A stretch of DNA of 64,000 bases, taken from contig DASTZZ010000125.1 in NCBI GenBank assembly GCA_035764005.1, positions 1-64,000 of the forward strand, read 5' to 3'. Shown in pieces: positions 1 through 7,013 of this stretch. Numbering within the stretch: position 1 is the stretch's first letter; the number at the start of each line of letters is the position of its first letter. The notes beneath the pieces are model-generated. The model was not told where the DNA came from. It did no database searches and worked only from the letters and a program-made list of their open reading frames with translations. The stretch is from Terriglobales bacterium (GTDB taxonomy: Bacteria; Acidobacteriota; Terriglobia; Terriglobales; Acidobacteriaceae). Both the position numbers and the translations under genes were made by a program.

Positions 1-1
1 T

Positions 2-151
2 ACCACGAAGGCGACGAATGGATGCTACGGCGTAGTCGTTGGGGCAGCGACGGCTGCGCTGCCATCGGGTGTCTATGGGACAATCGCGGGTGACACGCGC
101 CGCGACCTTCCTGGTGTGCAGATGGTGTTGTCAACGGTCGCCCGTAAGTGA
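2..151 (+). CDS. C-terminal end of an unidentified protein, cut by the window edge
   Basis: The second forward frame is open from the window edge to a TGA at 149-151 and gives 49 residues ending in STVARK. The composition (Gly/Ala/Val-rich, ordinary codon use) looks like coding sequence, whereas the other two forward frames are less protein-like. No motif is recognisable and the start lies outside the window. It could be the tail of a secreted or membrane protein, but nothing visible decides this. The next 100 bases lead into the palindrome cluster. Confidence 0.4.
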   Translation, partial: TTKATNGCYGVVVGAATAALPSGVYGTIAGDTRRDLPGVQMVLSTVARK

Positions 152-267
152 ACAATAAACCGGCGACAGACGGAACGTATTCTCCTTATCCTTCCCCATT
201 TGGGGAAACGTCCCGTCTGGAAGCTGTGAAGAAATGGCTTTCTGGCCCCATGTTTCTATGTTTCCCA

Positions 268-562
268 GTGCCGGAGGCACAACATGTGAAAGCCCAGGAC
301 AAAGTCCTGGGTGCGATTGGTTTTAAACATGAGTCCCGCAGGGACGATACCTCCGCGAACGTAGGATTCAACAGAGCCACAATCCAAATCGCGGAAAACG
401 GGAGTCCATCGTCCGTAACCGTCGCTTTCAACGGTGCCGTCCCTCCGGGACTCGAACTTTTTTTGTTGCTGACCCAAGACTTTGTCCTGGGTTTTCACCG
501 GGGCCCCCAGCAAGCGCCGCTGTTGCGGTTACTGGGGTGGACGCATGCCGTGCCTCCGGCAC
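268..562. repeat. Cluster of REP-like palindromes in inverted arrangement
   Basis: Six short palindromes lie within 295 bases: GTGCCGGAGGCAC (268-280), a hairpin with arms CCCAGGAC/GTCCTGGG and loop AAA (293-311), GTCCCGCAGGGAC (333-345), GTCCCTCCGGGAC (439-451), a hairpin ACCCAAGAC-TTT-GTCCTGGGT (472-492), and GTGCCTCCGGCAC (550-562). The second three mirror the first three in order and orientation, so the cluster is itself a large imperfect inverted repeat. This resembles REP/BIME-type elements mobilised by RAYT transposases, but no transposase gene is present here. A forward reading frame crosses the cluster; I regard it as non-coding. Confidence 0.7.
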
Positions 563-600
563 TGAATCCACGACAAGAGGTGTATGCCGACTAGATCCCA

Positions 601-927
601 TCAGGAAATAGCGCGGTCAGGTTTCCCGCACTTCTCCGGCCTCCCGGATTCGTCCAGCGCAACCACTTCACCATCGAACACAGCCTCTTTGAGCTTCAGC
701 CATTTCAACGCCTCCGCAATCTGCGGATATTTCGCTGTGTAGTTGAGGCCAGACATGGAATGCAGCACCGTCGTGTTGCCGTCGATTACCGCAATCACGC
801 GGTACCCGTCCTGCTTGGGTTCATAGACCCACTGCTCGCCCTCCGGCAGCTTGGCGACGCGCTGACACTCCATTGGTTCAATGAATCGGGGACGCGGCTT
901 CGGATGCAACCCAACACGCTGAACCAT
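601..927 (-). pseudogene. Truncated ATP-dependent DNA ligase (LigC/LigD-type adenylation domain)
   Basis: The 108-residue product matches the start of the nucleotidyltransferase domain of bacterial ATP-dependent ligases. It has the FIEPMECQRVAKLPEGEQW lead-in, motif I as EPKQDGYR (K-x-D-G with the lysine that would be adenylated), and the downstream DGEVVALDESGRP segment. Family members continue for another 200 or more residues through motifs III-V and an OB fold. Here the frame leaves the family pattern right after DESGRP and stops 11 residues later, so motifs IIIa, IV and V are missing. It cannot be a working ligase and is best read as a gene remnant, cut near 633. It could encode a stray adenylation-domain fragment if expressed. 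Confidence 0.65.
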
Positions 928-942
928 CTCTCGCGATTATGA

Positions 943-1616
943 GGGTGTTTTCCTGCTTGCTGTTGCCGTTGTTTTGGCTGGAAGCTGAGTGCCGAGTGCC
1001 GACTGCAGCTTTTCTTGTGTTGCCATTGCCGTTCGCAGTTAGCTAGCAGCTCAGCAGCTTAGAGGCTTAGCAGCTTGCTCACAGCCGAAAGCCGACTGCC
1101 GATTGCCGCTCTTCTCAGACGTATCGAGCGCGAGGAAGAGGGTATCTGAAGGTGCGGTGCGAGCGGCTTTGTGGGAGGGGCACCGTCAGGAAGCAAAACG
1201 GCGGATCGGGTTGTCCCCATGCGTTATTCGTTTTTCGTGTTGCAAAACGCCTTTACGATTTCGTAATGCCTGCTGACTCAGGTAATGCAAATTCCTTCCA
1301 GAAAACTGGCATGAAACAGGCAGAATTCCGCCAGTTATTTTCAATTTTGTAAGAAGTTGCTATACGCAGTAATTCGAGCAACGTTACCACAGTCGCAGCT
1401 GCTAAGATGCCCCGGATTGCTATTCGTTCCCTTGGGCCCCTCGGCAGTCATCGCGACGATTTGCAGCTCGCGCCACAGCTGCATTTAAAAAGGAAACCTT
1501 AAAACACTTTGACTCGGCTCTGAAGGTAGCAAGTCGGTCTGCGCGAAACAGGTGTGATCGGCGCTTGCTTCCGAGCGGACGGTCCAACTCCACGTGCGAA
1601 CGCAATTCTAGCTTTT
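943..1616. other. Gene-free stretch with degenerate intergenic words
   Basis: No convincing gene is visible. Positions about 1040-1078 hold a chain of AGCAGCT/AGCTTAG words, and two runs of GCCGA(G/A)TGCCGA-like words surround it (about 985-1007 and 1085-1110). Similar chains recur elsewhere in the window. Positions 1110-1616 show no RNA gene, terminator or repeat that I can support. The promoter of the following four-gene cassette presumably lies in its last 100 bases. Confidence 0.5.
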
Positions 1617-1631
1617 AAGGAGACTTGAGCG

Positions 1632-1868
1632 ATGCTCAACATCTGTCGATTTCACTGTGAGCGATGCAACAAGGAGACGCATTTTATGCCCATTTATCGG
1701 GTTCTCGCCATGACAGGAGTAAGCTGGTCCACGATCTATTACTGGATGAGTAAACAATGGGTGCACTGGATGACGCTTCCGAGTGGGAGAAAACTTCTCT
1801 GCGTGGAGTCCCTGCATCAGTCGGGCAGTGCGTCCTCAAAAGCTCTGTCCAAAGGAGCCGCTGCGTAG
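1632..1868 (+). CDS. Small helix-turn-helix (excisionase/MerR-like) protein with CxxC
   Basis: A 78-residue protein preceded by a good ribosome-binding site (AAGGAG at 1617-1622, 9 bases before ATG). Residues 9-12 are CERC, a possible half zinc site. Residues 20-60 read as a winged-helix or excisionase-type DNA-binding unit: IYRVLAMTGVSWSTIYYW forms the helix-turn-helix, followed by VHWMTLPSGRKLLC, typical of a beta wing. It is the first gene of a co-directional run with the thioredoxin-like, secreted and Cys-rich genes, so it may be their regulator. This is inferred from position. The C-terminal 15 residues are low-complexity Ser/Ala/Lys. The exact family is not certain. Confidence 0.6.
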   Translation: MLNICRFHCERCNKETHFMPIYRVLAMTGVSWSTIYYWMSKQWVHWMTLPSGRKLLCVESLHQSGSASSKALSKGAAA

Positions 1869-1996
1869 AGAATCCTCCAAAAATATCCGAACGTGTACGA
1901 AAGTGTCGGACGCGGTAGGTTGAAGGATTAGCTTACTCCGCAGTATCGTTTGCTGCGTGATTCTTAGTAAAACAGATTTCGATCAGGGGTGTTTCA

Positions 1997-2569
1997 ATGA
2001 AACTCTCAACAAAGCTTGAGGTAGCCGCGAATGTTGCAACCATTGTACTGGCCTCGGTAGCTTGTTTCGTGTTTATCAGAGGAAGCTTTAACTCCCCTCC
2101 CCGAGCAGCCCAGTCATCTCTTGCGCGAACACAGAGTCAGGTCGGCGCGAACCTAGCACATTCTTCTCTCCCTGTTGATTGGAGAGCCAACGATCGGACC
2201 CTAATTCTGGGGATGCAAACGACCTGTCACTTTTGTACAGATAGTGCTCCGTTTTTCAAAAGATTGTCCGCAGCTGCTTCGGGAAATGTGAAACTCGTTG
2301 CAGTGTTACCACAAACTGTGAATGACTCCAGAGCTTATCTAACTAAGTTGGGTGTGCATGTTGACGATGTCGTGCAAGAGCAACTTTCAACAGTAGGCAT
2401 ATCTGGTACACCTACGCTCCTTCTTGTGGATAAAAACGGTGTAGTTAAGAATGTGTGGGTAGGCAAATTACCGCCTGAACGAGAAGCTGAAGTGCTATCA
2501 GTCATCCAGAATAGAGCAGACTCCAAAAAAGCGAAGATGACGATGTTCAAGCATTCCCCAATCGGCTGA
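1997..2569 (+). CDS. Membrane-anchored thioredoxin-like (TlpA/redoxin-type) protein
   Basis: A 190-residue protein. Residues about 10-28 form an N-terminal transmembrane anchor, placing the rest outside the cytoplasmic membrane. The thioredoxin fold follows: the active-site motif is CHFC (77-80) in a TTCHFCTDSAPFF context, and the cis-proline loop is ISGTPTLLLVDKNG with Pro139. This is the arrangement of extracytoplasmic thiol-disulfide oxidoreductases. AGGGGTG at 1985-1991 serves as the ribosome-binding site. It lies 1 kb upstream of a secreted protein with about 34 cysteines, so a role in forming or isomerising its disulfides is an attractive inference. It could equally be a general redoxin. 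Confidence 0.8.
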   Translation: MKLSTKLEVAANVATIVLASVACFVFIRGSFNSPPRAAQSSLARTQSQVGANLAHSSLPVDWRANDRTLILGMQTTCHFCTDSAPFFKRLSAAASGNVKLVAVLPQTVNDSRAYLTKLGVHVDDVVQEQLSTVGISGTPTLLLVDKNGVVKNVWVGKLPPEREAEVLSVIQNRADSKKAKMTMFKHSPIG

Positions 2570-2757
2570 CTACGTGATCGGAGTAGGATATGAAAGCTGG
2601 CACCTGAGATGACCGATTTGGAACCCTGTTCGTCAGCTAATGTGAAGCGAGAATGAGACTGGAGTGCTGGATGCGATAAGGGGAGCCTTAAAGCCGAGCC
2701 CGATCAATAGGTAGGTGGACCATCAGCCACAGCGACCAAAGATGAGAGGACGAAAAC

Positions 2758-3492
2758 ATGATGTATAGATTGATGATTGCTACAAGACTGCTGACTTATT
2801 TTCTTTGTGTTATGGCGGCTTCGCTAGCAGCCCAACAGGCCTCTCCTGAGCAGAACTCCGCTGTACTAAGGCGCCAACGGGAAATTCAAGCCGCTCACGT
2901 TCCCGGATCGAAAACCGTCCGCTTAGAGCGTTACACACGAGATGATCCGGTTCGTGTAGTCGGGATCATGGAAGACGGTCGGGATATTTCCGCAACCCCG
3001 CCGTTCAGACCAACGGATGGTAAACCGTTCTTGCCGAATGACAGTGAAAACTGGATTAAGGACATCAAAGTCGTAATCAAAAATGTGTCAAATAAGAAAA
3101 TCGTTGGCGGAAGTATTCTACTCTTATTTCCGGAAACGATCACCGCCGAGCACCCAGGAGTTGCCCAGTCAATTACGCTTGGACAAAGGCCAGAGCACTA
3201 TTCTCCGATCGCGAGGCACACCGTTAAAGGGTCATCTGATACTCCTCCTTTAAGCCTTCTCCCAGGTGAAGAATTGACAGTTTCAGTCGAGCCGTATTAC
3301 GCCTCGCTAAAAGGGGCTCTCGCAGCCAAGGGCCCAGTATCAACAATTAGCAGCTGCATGGTTAAACTCAGCTTTTTCTACTTCGCTGATGGAACGAGAT
3401 GGGCCCCTAACAATTTCCAGAAGCTTGGTTCTGACGGCAAATACACGAATATTAGCGTGGATGAGTTCCGATCGACTACGAGTGCGGATTAG
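2758..3492 (+). CDS. Secreted protein with an Ig-like domain, unknown function
   Basis: A 244-residue protein with a clear signal peptide (hydrophobic core within residues 5-22, likely cleavage after SLAAQ). The mature part contains a beta-rich segment, WIKDIKVVIKNVSNKKIVGG followed by LLLFPET, which looks like an immunoglobulin-like fold. It ends with a YFADGTRWAPNNF region. Acidobacterial secreted proteins with this 'KNVS...' pattern are familiar to me, but I cannot name a function. GAGAGGACG just before the ATG is the likely ribosome-binding site. It is the third gene of the cassette and lies 50 bases upstream of the Cys-rich protein, which suggests co-transcription and a shared extracellular role. 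Confidence 0.65.
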   Translation: MMYRLMIATRLLTYFLCVMAASLAAQQASPEQNSAVLRRQREIQAAHVPGSKTVRLERYTRDDPVRVVGIMEDGRDISATPPFRPTDGKPFLPNDSENWIKDIKVVIKNVSNKKIVGGSILLLFPETITAEHPGVAQSITLGQRPEHYSPIARHTVKGSSDTPPLSLLPGEELTVSVEPYYASLKGALAAKGPVSTISSCMVKLSFFYFADGTRWAPNNFQKLGSDGKYTNISVDEFRSTTSAD

Positions 3493-3542
3493 GGCCACGT
3501 GCTTTCGCAATGCGGGAATAAGATCTACGAAGAGGTTTACCG

Positions 3543-4778
3543 ATGCGTTCACTCTTGTTGCTACTCAGAGCTACTACAATTCTGGTTTTGGCGGTCGTTT
3601 TGTTTATGCATCCTAGGACTGTATATGGGCAATTTGGTAATTGCGAAACCTTTAACACCGACCAAACATGCTGCAGTGATAATCAAAGCTCTTGTACTCT
3701 TCCCAACAATTGTGCAGACTTTATCATAACTGGTAACGGGACCGGTACCAAGACACCTCAACCATTTAGTGTTTCCTGCACAGCGGAGAGTACTTGTGGT
3801 TCGCCTTGTCCGAGCTGCCAGGATTTGAGCGGCTTTATCGCAGTTGACAACGGCAATTGTTGTGCAAGCGGAGGCGACGCCTGCAACACGTCAAGCGACT
3901 GTTGTTCCCCCATGATTTGTTCGAGCGGCCAGTGTCTGGCATGTGCTCCGGAAGGAAGGTCATGTACGGCGGACTCCGATTGCTGCCAGTCCTCAGACGT
4001 TTGTCGTAACGGGACCTGTAGTGCACCTTGCCAAGTTTTCCCTTCGAATTGCGCGGATTGGGACGCCACGAATTGCATCTGTAATTCCTGCCCCGACACT
4101 TCCTATTGTCCCCAGGATCCGTACACCGAATTTCCTGCTGATCCGTGCTCGTCTGGAGGAACTGATAAGAACGGCTGCCCAGACGGCGCGGTTGACGACG
4201 GTGCGTGCTGCTATTGGCAGGGTAGCCCAATAATCATCGATACTGACGGCAGCGGGTTCTGCCTCGGTGATGTAGCACATGGCGTCAGCTTTGATTTCTT
4301 TGCAACCGGTACGCCTGTCCGCGTTTCGTGGACCGATCTCGGCTGCAGTAATGCATGGTTGGTACTTGACCGGAACGGGAATGGCGAGATTGACAGCGCT
4401 AAAGAGATGTTTGGCGATACTACTGATCAACCGCCATCGTCGAATCCGAACGGGTTTCTTGCACTCGCAGAATTCGACAAAACCGAAAACGGCGGCAACG
4501 ACGATGGAGTGATTGACGCGCGCGATGTTGTATACACGAGACTGCGCCTATGGATCGATCGTAATCACAACGGCATTTCCGAGTCCGATGAACTCTCCAC
4601 ACTTCCGCAGCTTAACGTATCTTCAATTGACTTAAAGTATCAAGAGCACAAGTGGAAGGATGGATACGGTAACATGTTTCGATTCAGATCTAAGGTGGAT
4701 GACGCTGCGCATAGCTCTACCAGCCGCTGGGCATATGACGTTTTCCTGCATTTCGCCAACGGAAGCAAATCGCGTTGA
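3543..4778 (+). CDS. Secreted Cys-rich protein with two knottin-like repeats and EF-hand-like loops
   Basis: A 411-residue protein with a signal peptide (residues 1-30, VYGQ cleavage region). The N-terminal half (33-225) holds about 32 cysteines. Two successive units share the spacing C-x6-C-x5-C-C-x4/5-C-x4-C: C107-C131 and C134-C159. This is the spacing seen in inhibitor-cystine-knot and Dickkopf-type modules. The C-terminal half begins SPIIIDTDGSGF and carries EF-hand-like Asp/Asn loops at D233-G238, D276-D284 and D339-E350. It ends with a conserved block (GNMFRFRSKVDDA, RWAYDVFLHFANG) known from acidobacterial secreted proteins. It is the last gene of a cassette with a thioredoxin-like protein. 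The protein probably needs oxidative folding and calcium outside the cell. Its target or role is unknown. Confidence 0.75.
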   Translation: MRSLLLLLRATTILVLAVVLFMHPRTVYGQFGNCETFNTDQTCCSDNQSSCTLPNNCADFIITGNGTGTKTPQPFSVSCTAESTCGSPCPSCQDLSGFIAVDNGNCCASGGDACNTSSDCCSPMICSSGQCLACAPEGRSCTADSDCCQSSDVCRNGTCSAPCQVFPSNCADWDATNCICNSCPDTSYCPQDPYTEFPADPCSSGGTDKNGCPDGAVDDGACCYWQGSPIIIDTDGSGFCLGDVAHGVSFDFFATGTPVRVSWTDLGCSNAWLVLDRNGNGEIDSAKEMFGDTTDQPPSSNPNGFLALAEFDKTENGGNDDGVIDARDVVYTRLRLWIDRNHNGISESDELSTLPQLNVSSIDLKYQEHKWKDGYGNMFRFRSKVDDAAHSSTSRWAYDVFLHFANGSKSR

Positions 4779-4833
4779 GGAAGCTACGGACAAATCGCCG
4801 GAACCGGGGGGAGAAATCGGGGACATCCTAAGA

Positions 4834-4939
4834 GCCTGTCGGAGATAGATTTTCTGGAACGAAGAATCAACAACTTACACGAAAGCCGCTGTCTGTAGGT
4901 TGTTGATTCCTGGTTCGGGAATCATTTACCGCGACAGGC
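4834..4939. repeat. MITE-like imperfect hairpin element
   Basis: GCCTGTCG at 4834-4841 pairs with CGACAGGC at 4932-4939. The inner 16-base arms (4864-4879 and 4894-4909) pair with a single G-T mismatch. Intermediate parts (TTTCTGGAAC versus the complement of TGGTTCGGGAA) also align, so the two ~47-base ends form an imperfect terminal inverted repeat around a short loop. There is no coding capacity. It sits between two convergent genes and could act as a transcription barrier, but it lacks a proper U-tract. Confidence 0.6.
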
Positions 4940-4989
4940 TTTCAGGCTGTCGCACTTTGTTGAGGTTGTCCCGCTTTGTTGTTTCCTGG

Positions 4990-5484
4990 CTATTGAGGGC
5001 GAGTTGTAGGTTTTGAATCAGAATCGAGAATCTGAACTTCCGGCGCAGAGTATGCGGCGACGTCAATCAGATGATTCAGACAGATCAGCTTGTGGTGCTG
5101 AATCTCGCCTAGATGCCCGCCAGTGTCCTTAGCGATGTGATCAAGGAAGTGCGATTTGCTGTAACGTCGGAGTATTGTGCCGGTGTACGATTCGTCGCTG
5201 TACCCATCTCTTGCGTTGGAACCCACCAGCTCTTCAGTAACCAAAAATGCGACGTAGTGCCTCCAATACAGCTCGAATTTGCGACAGCCCTCGATTGATT
5301 CGATTGGACGCGCATCAGCGATGATGTGCTGCAGCTCGGGAAGTTGCGCCTGTGGGACAGCGAACTCATTTGCGACGGCTTCCTCGACGACCAACCTCAG
5401 TGAATTGTCCTTCGGCTCGTAAAGCTCGCGAAGATAAATGTACTTCACCGAGTTGAGTCGCTCGATGGCTTGGCGGTCTGACAC
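4990..5484 (-). CDS. Conserved-looking hypothetical cytoplasmic protein
   Basis: A 164-residue protein with no signal peptide and no membrane segment. Charged, helix-rich sequence includes KYIYLRELYEPKDNSLRLVV near the start, a central FELYWRHYVAFLVTEE block, and a His-rich end (HFLDHIAKD, EIQHHKLICLNH). The pattern resembles a family of bacterial hypothetical proteins, but I cannot assign a function. The first codon is GTG within TTTGAGTGTCAG, without an obvious ribosome-binding site, so the start is uncertain. It is transcribed toward the MITE-like hairpin and stands alone. Confidence 0.6.
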   Translation of the reverse strand: MSDRQAIERLNSVKYIYLRELYEPKDNSLRLVVEEAVANEFAVPQAQLPELQHIIADARPIESIEGCRKFELYWRHYVAFLVTEELVGSNARDGYSDESYTGTILRRYSKSHFLDHIAKDTGGHLGEIQHHKLICLNHLIDVAAYSAPEVQILDSDSKPTTRPQ

Positions 5485-5627
5485 TCAAACAGTTTATAAA
5501 ACGGAGAGCCCGTCACCCTCTTTCATTGCCGTCTTTTGGTTTCGCCCTTGGTTTCCTGGCAGATCAGGGTGTGCCGCTTAATAATTTTCGAGTCCGCTCC
5601 CCCTCACCTCACAATTAGGGCTCATTC

Positions 5628-5876
5628 ATGCGCAACTCGATTCTTGCTGGTACTCTCACCTTCATTCTCATTCTTCAACCACTGGCGCTGGCTCAGGAAA
5701 AGCCGTCTTCGCGGCTCGTCACGAACCCTGAACAAGTCGCGAACCCTGAACAAAAAGGAGCGACGGACGTCAATCCGATCGCTCCTGGTTTTGGTTTTGA
5801 ATTTTCCGGGTTTGCGTTTCGTCTAAGCGGCTTTCACTTCTACTCTGTTTGCTTTCGTTGTTGTGGCTTTGGGTAA
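5628..5876 (+). CDS. Possible small secreted protein, doubtful
   Basis: The first 23 residues (hydrophobic core around LAGTLTFILILQPLALAQ) look like a genuine signal peptide with an AQ cleavage site. The rest is short, contains a repeated NPEQ unit, and then runs through a terminator hairpin and 54 bases antisense to the Hsp20 gene, where it becomes Phe/Gly/Cys-rich. No strong ribosome-binding site precedes the ATG. It may be a degraded secreted protein gene that lost its end. Confidence 0.25.
   Translation: MRNSILAGTLTFILILQPLALAQEKPSSRLVTNPEQVANPEQKGATDVNPIAPGFGFEFSGFAFRLSGFHFYSVCFRCCGFG
5752..5786 (-). terminator. Intrinsic terminator of the Hsp20 gene
   Basis: On the minus strand an 8-bp stem (AGGAGCGA/TCGCTCCT) with a 15-base loop is followed directly by TTTTTG. 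It lies 37 bases beyond the stop codon of the Hsp20 gene. The A-rich left side and T-rich right side may make it work in both directions. Confidence 0.7.
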
Positions 5877-6347
5877 GGTGATGTGGAGCACGCCGTCTTG
5901 CACGCTTGCTGTCACTCTATCGGGATTCACTTTCGTGGGAAGGTTCAACACTCGGAAGAGCTGGTTCTTCTGCGTTTCGCTGTAGATCGTTCTACCCGCC
6001 GATCTCTGCTTGCTCTTTTCTGCCTCTCCGCGGATCAAGAGTCGCGTTGGCTCGACTCTGACTTCCAGATCCTTTGGCGTAAAACCAGGCACTTCAGCCC
6101 GCACGGTCAGTGTTTCATCATTGTCGGCAATTTCGACCGGAACCGGCTGTAGTATCTCTGATTCGGCGCGCAGCCAATCGTCGAAGTGCTGTCCGTGGGT
6201 GTATCCGCGCTGCGCAAATAGTTCATAGGCGCGATTTGAGATCTCGCTATAAAGCTCTGTCAAAGTGTGATCGAAGGTGCTGGTCGGCTCTGGCATGGTG
6301 ATGACGGTGGGACTCGCTGCGGGAGCGAATGCCGCTTGACCTTTCAT
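5823..6347 (-). CDS. Hsp20/alpha-crystallin small heat-shock protein with N-terminal DUF2934-like segment
   Basis: A 174-residue cytoplasmic holdase chaperone. Residues about 70-160 form the alpha-crystallin domain: VEIADNDETLTVRAEVPGF at the start, and the conserved DGVLHITLPK strand at 151-160. Residues 33-65 (ISNRAYELFAQRGYTHGQHF then DDWLRAE) match the DUF2934 pattern, normally a separate short domain; the combination is unusual. The start is supported by AAAAGGAG eight bases before ATG. No CIRCE element is visible upstream. The gene has its own intrinsic terminator and is monocistronic. Confidence 0.9.
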   Translation of the reverse strand: MKGQAAFAPAASPTVITMPEPTSTFDHTLTELYSEISNRAYELFAQRGYTHGQHFDDWLRAESEILQPVPVEIADNDETLTVRAEVPGFTPKDLEVRVEPTRLLIRGEAEKSKQRSAGRTIYSETQKNQLFRVLNLPTKVNPDRVTASVQDGVLHITLPKATTTKANRVEVKAA

Positions 6348-7013
6348 TTTTGGCTTCTCCTTTTCTGGAACCCTGGGTTGGGTCGGTTAAATGTGACTTT
6401 CTGGAAATAGGCTTTCGACGAGGGTTTGTCCGGCTGCAACTCGAATTGGAGATCTGTTGCAGTAAGACAGGAAGAAATGGATGCCAACACTCTAGGACCA
6501 AAGCAGAGCTGGTTCAATGTCACGGGCTGTATGCATGCCAACGAGGACTGTTGAGCTGCGAGCAAGTCGGCTAGTGGCTTCCGGCTAAAGCAAAGGCAAC
6601 ACCGTTGAAGCTACTAGCTGCAAGCTTCCAGCCAAAAACAACGGCAAATGCAAAGGCAAAAGCGCCATCGGCATTCGGCTCTCGGCTAAAGCAAAAGCAA
6701 CACACGACACGGGATCGCTCCGGCCTCCCCGGCAACTCGTTTTCGTTGCTGGGGTGGTCGCACGGATGCTCACGGATTACACGGGGAAAAGGGAGGAAGC
6801 GTCGACAAAACGTCTTCGCGGGGGCAAGTGTTTCGTGTGTGCAGAAATCCGTACAAAAATTAAAAAGGAAGCTGCTGAGCTCCTAAGCTGCCAGCTGCTG
6901 GCTAACCCGCAAGCCAACAGCAAAGGCAAAACAACCCACGAGTCGCGAAGCTACGGAGCTGAACGGCGACGGCAAAAATCATTGAAGTAGCAACTCCTTC
7001 AACGCTGCTGTGC
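6348..7013. other. Gene-free repeat-rich stretch downstream of the first peroxidase gene
   Basis: No gene is supported. The segment holds repeated words (GGCTAAAGCAAAGGCAA-like at about 6580 and 6690, CACGGAT words near 6760) and the 109-base sequence that is repeated downstream of the second peroxidase gene. The first part serves as the Hsp20 promoter region. Confidence 0.5.
6851..6959. repeat. 109-bp direct repeat, copy A
   Basis: By eye this is identical to 9144-9252. Each copy lies at a similar distance beyond the stop codon of one of the two di-heme peroxidase genes, so the repeat marks a tandem duplication that included downstream flank. Confidence 0.85.

Noticed and set aside
148-594. 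Forward reading frame of 148 codons
   Set aside because: It is formed by translating the palindrome cluster at 268-562; the protein has no motif and changes composition with each palindrome.
1152-1352. Forward reading frame of 66 codons
   Set aside because: No ribosome-binding site, no motif, and a composition unlike neighbouring genes.
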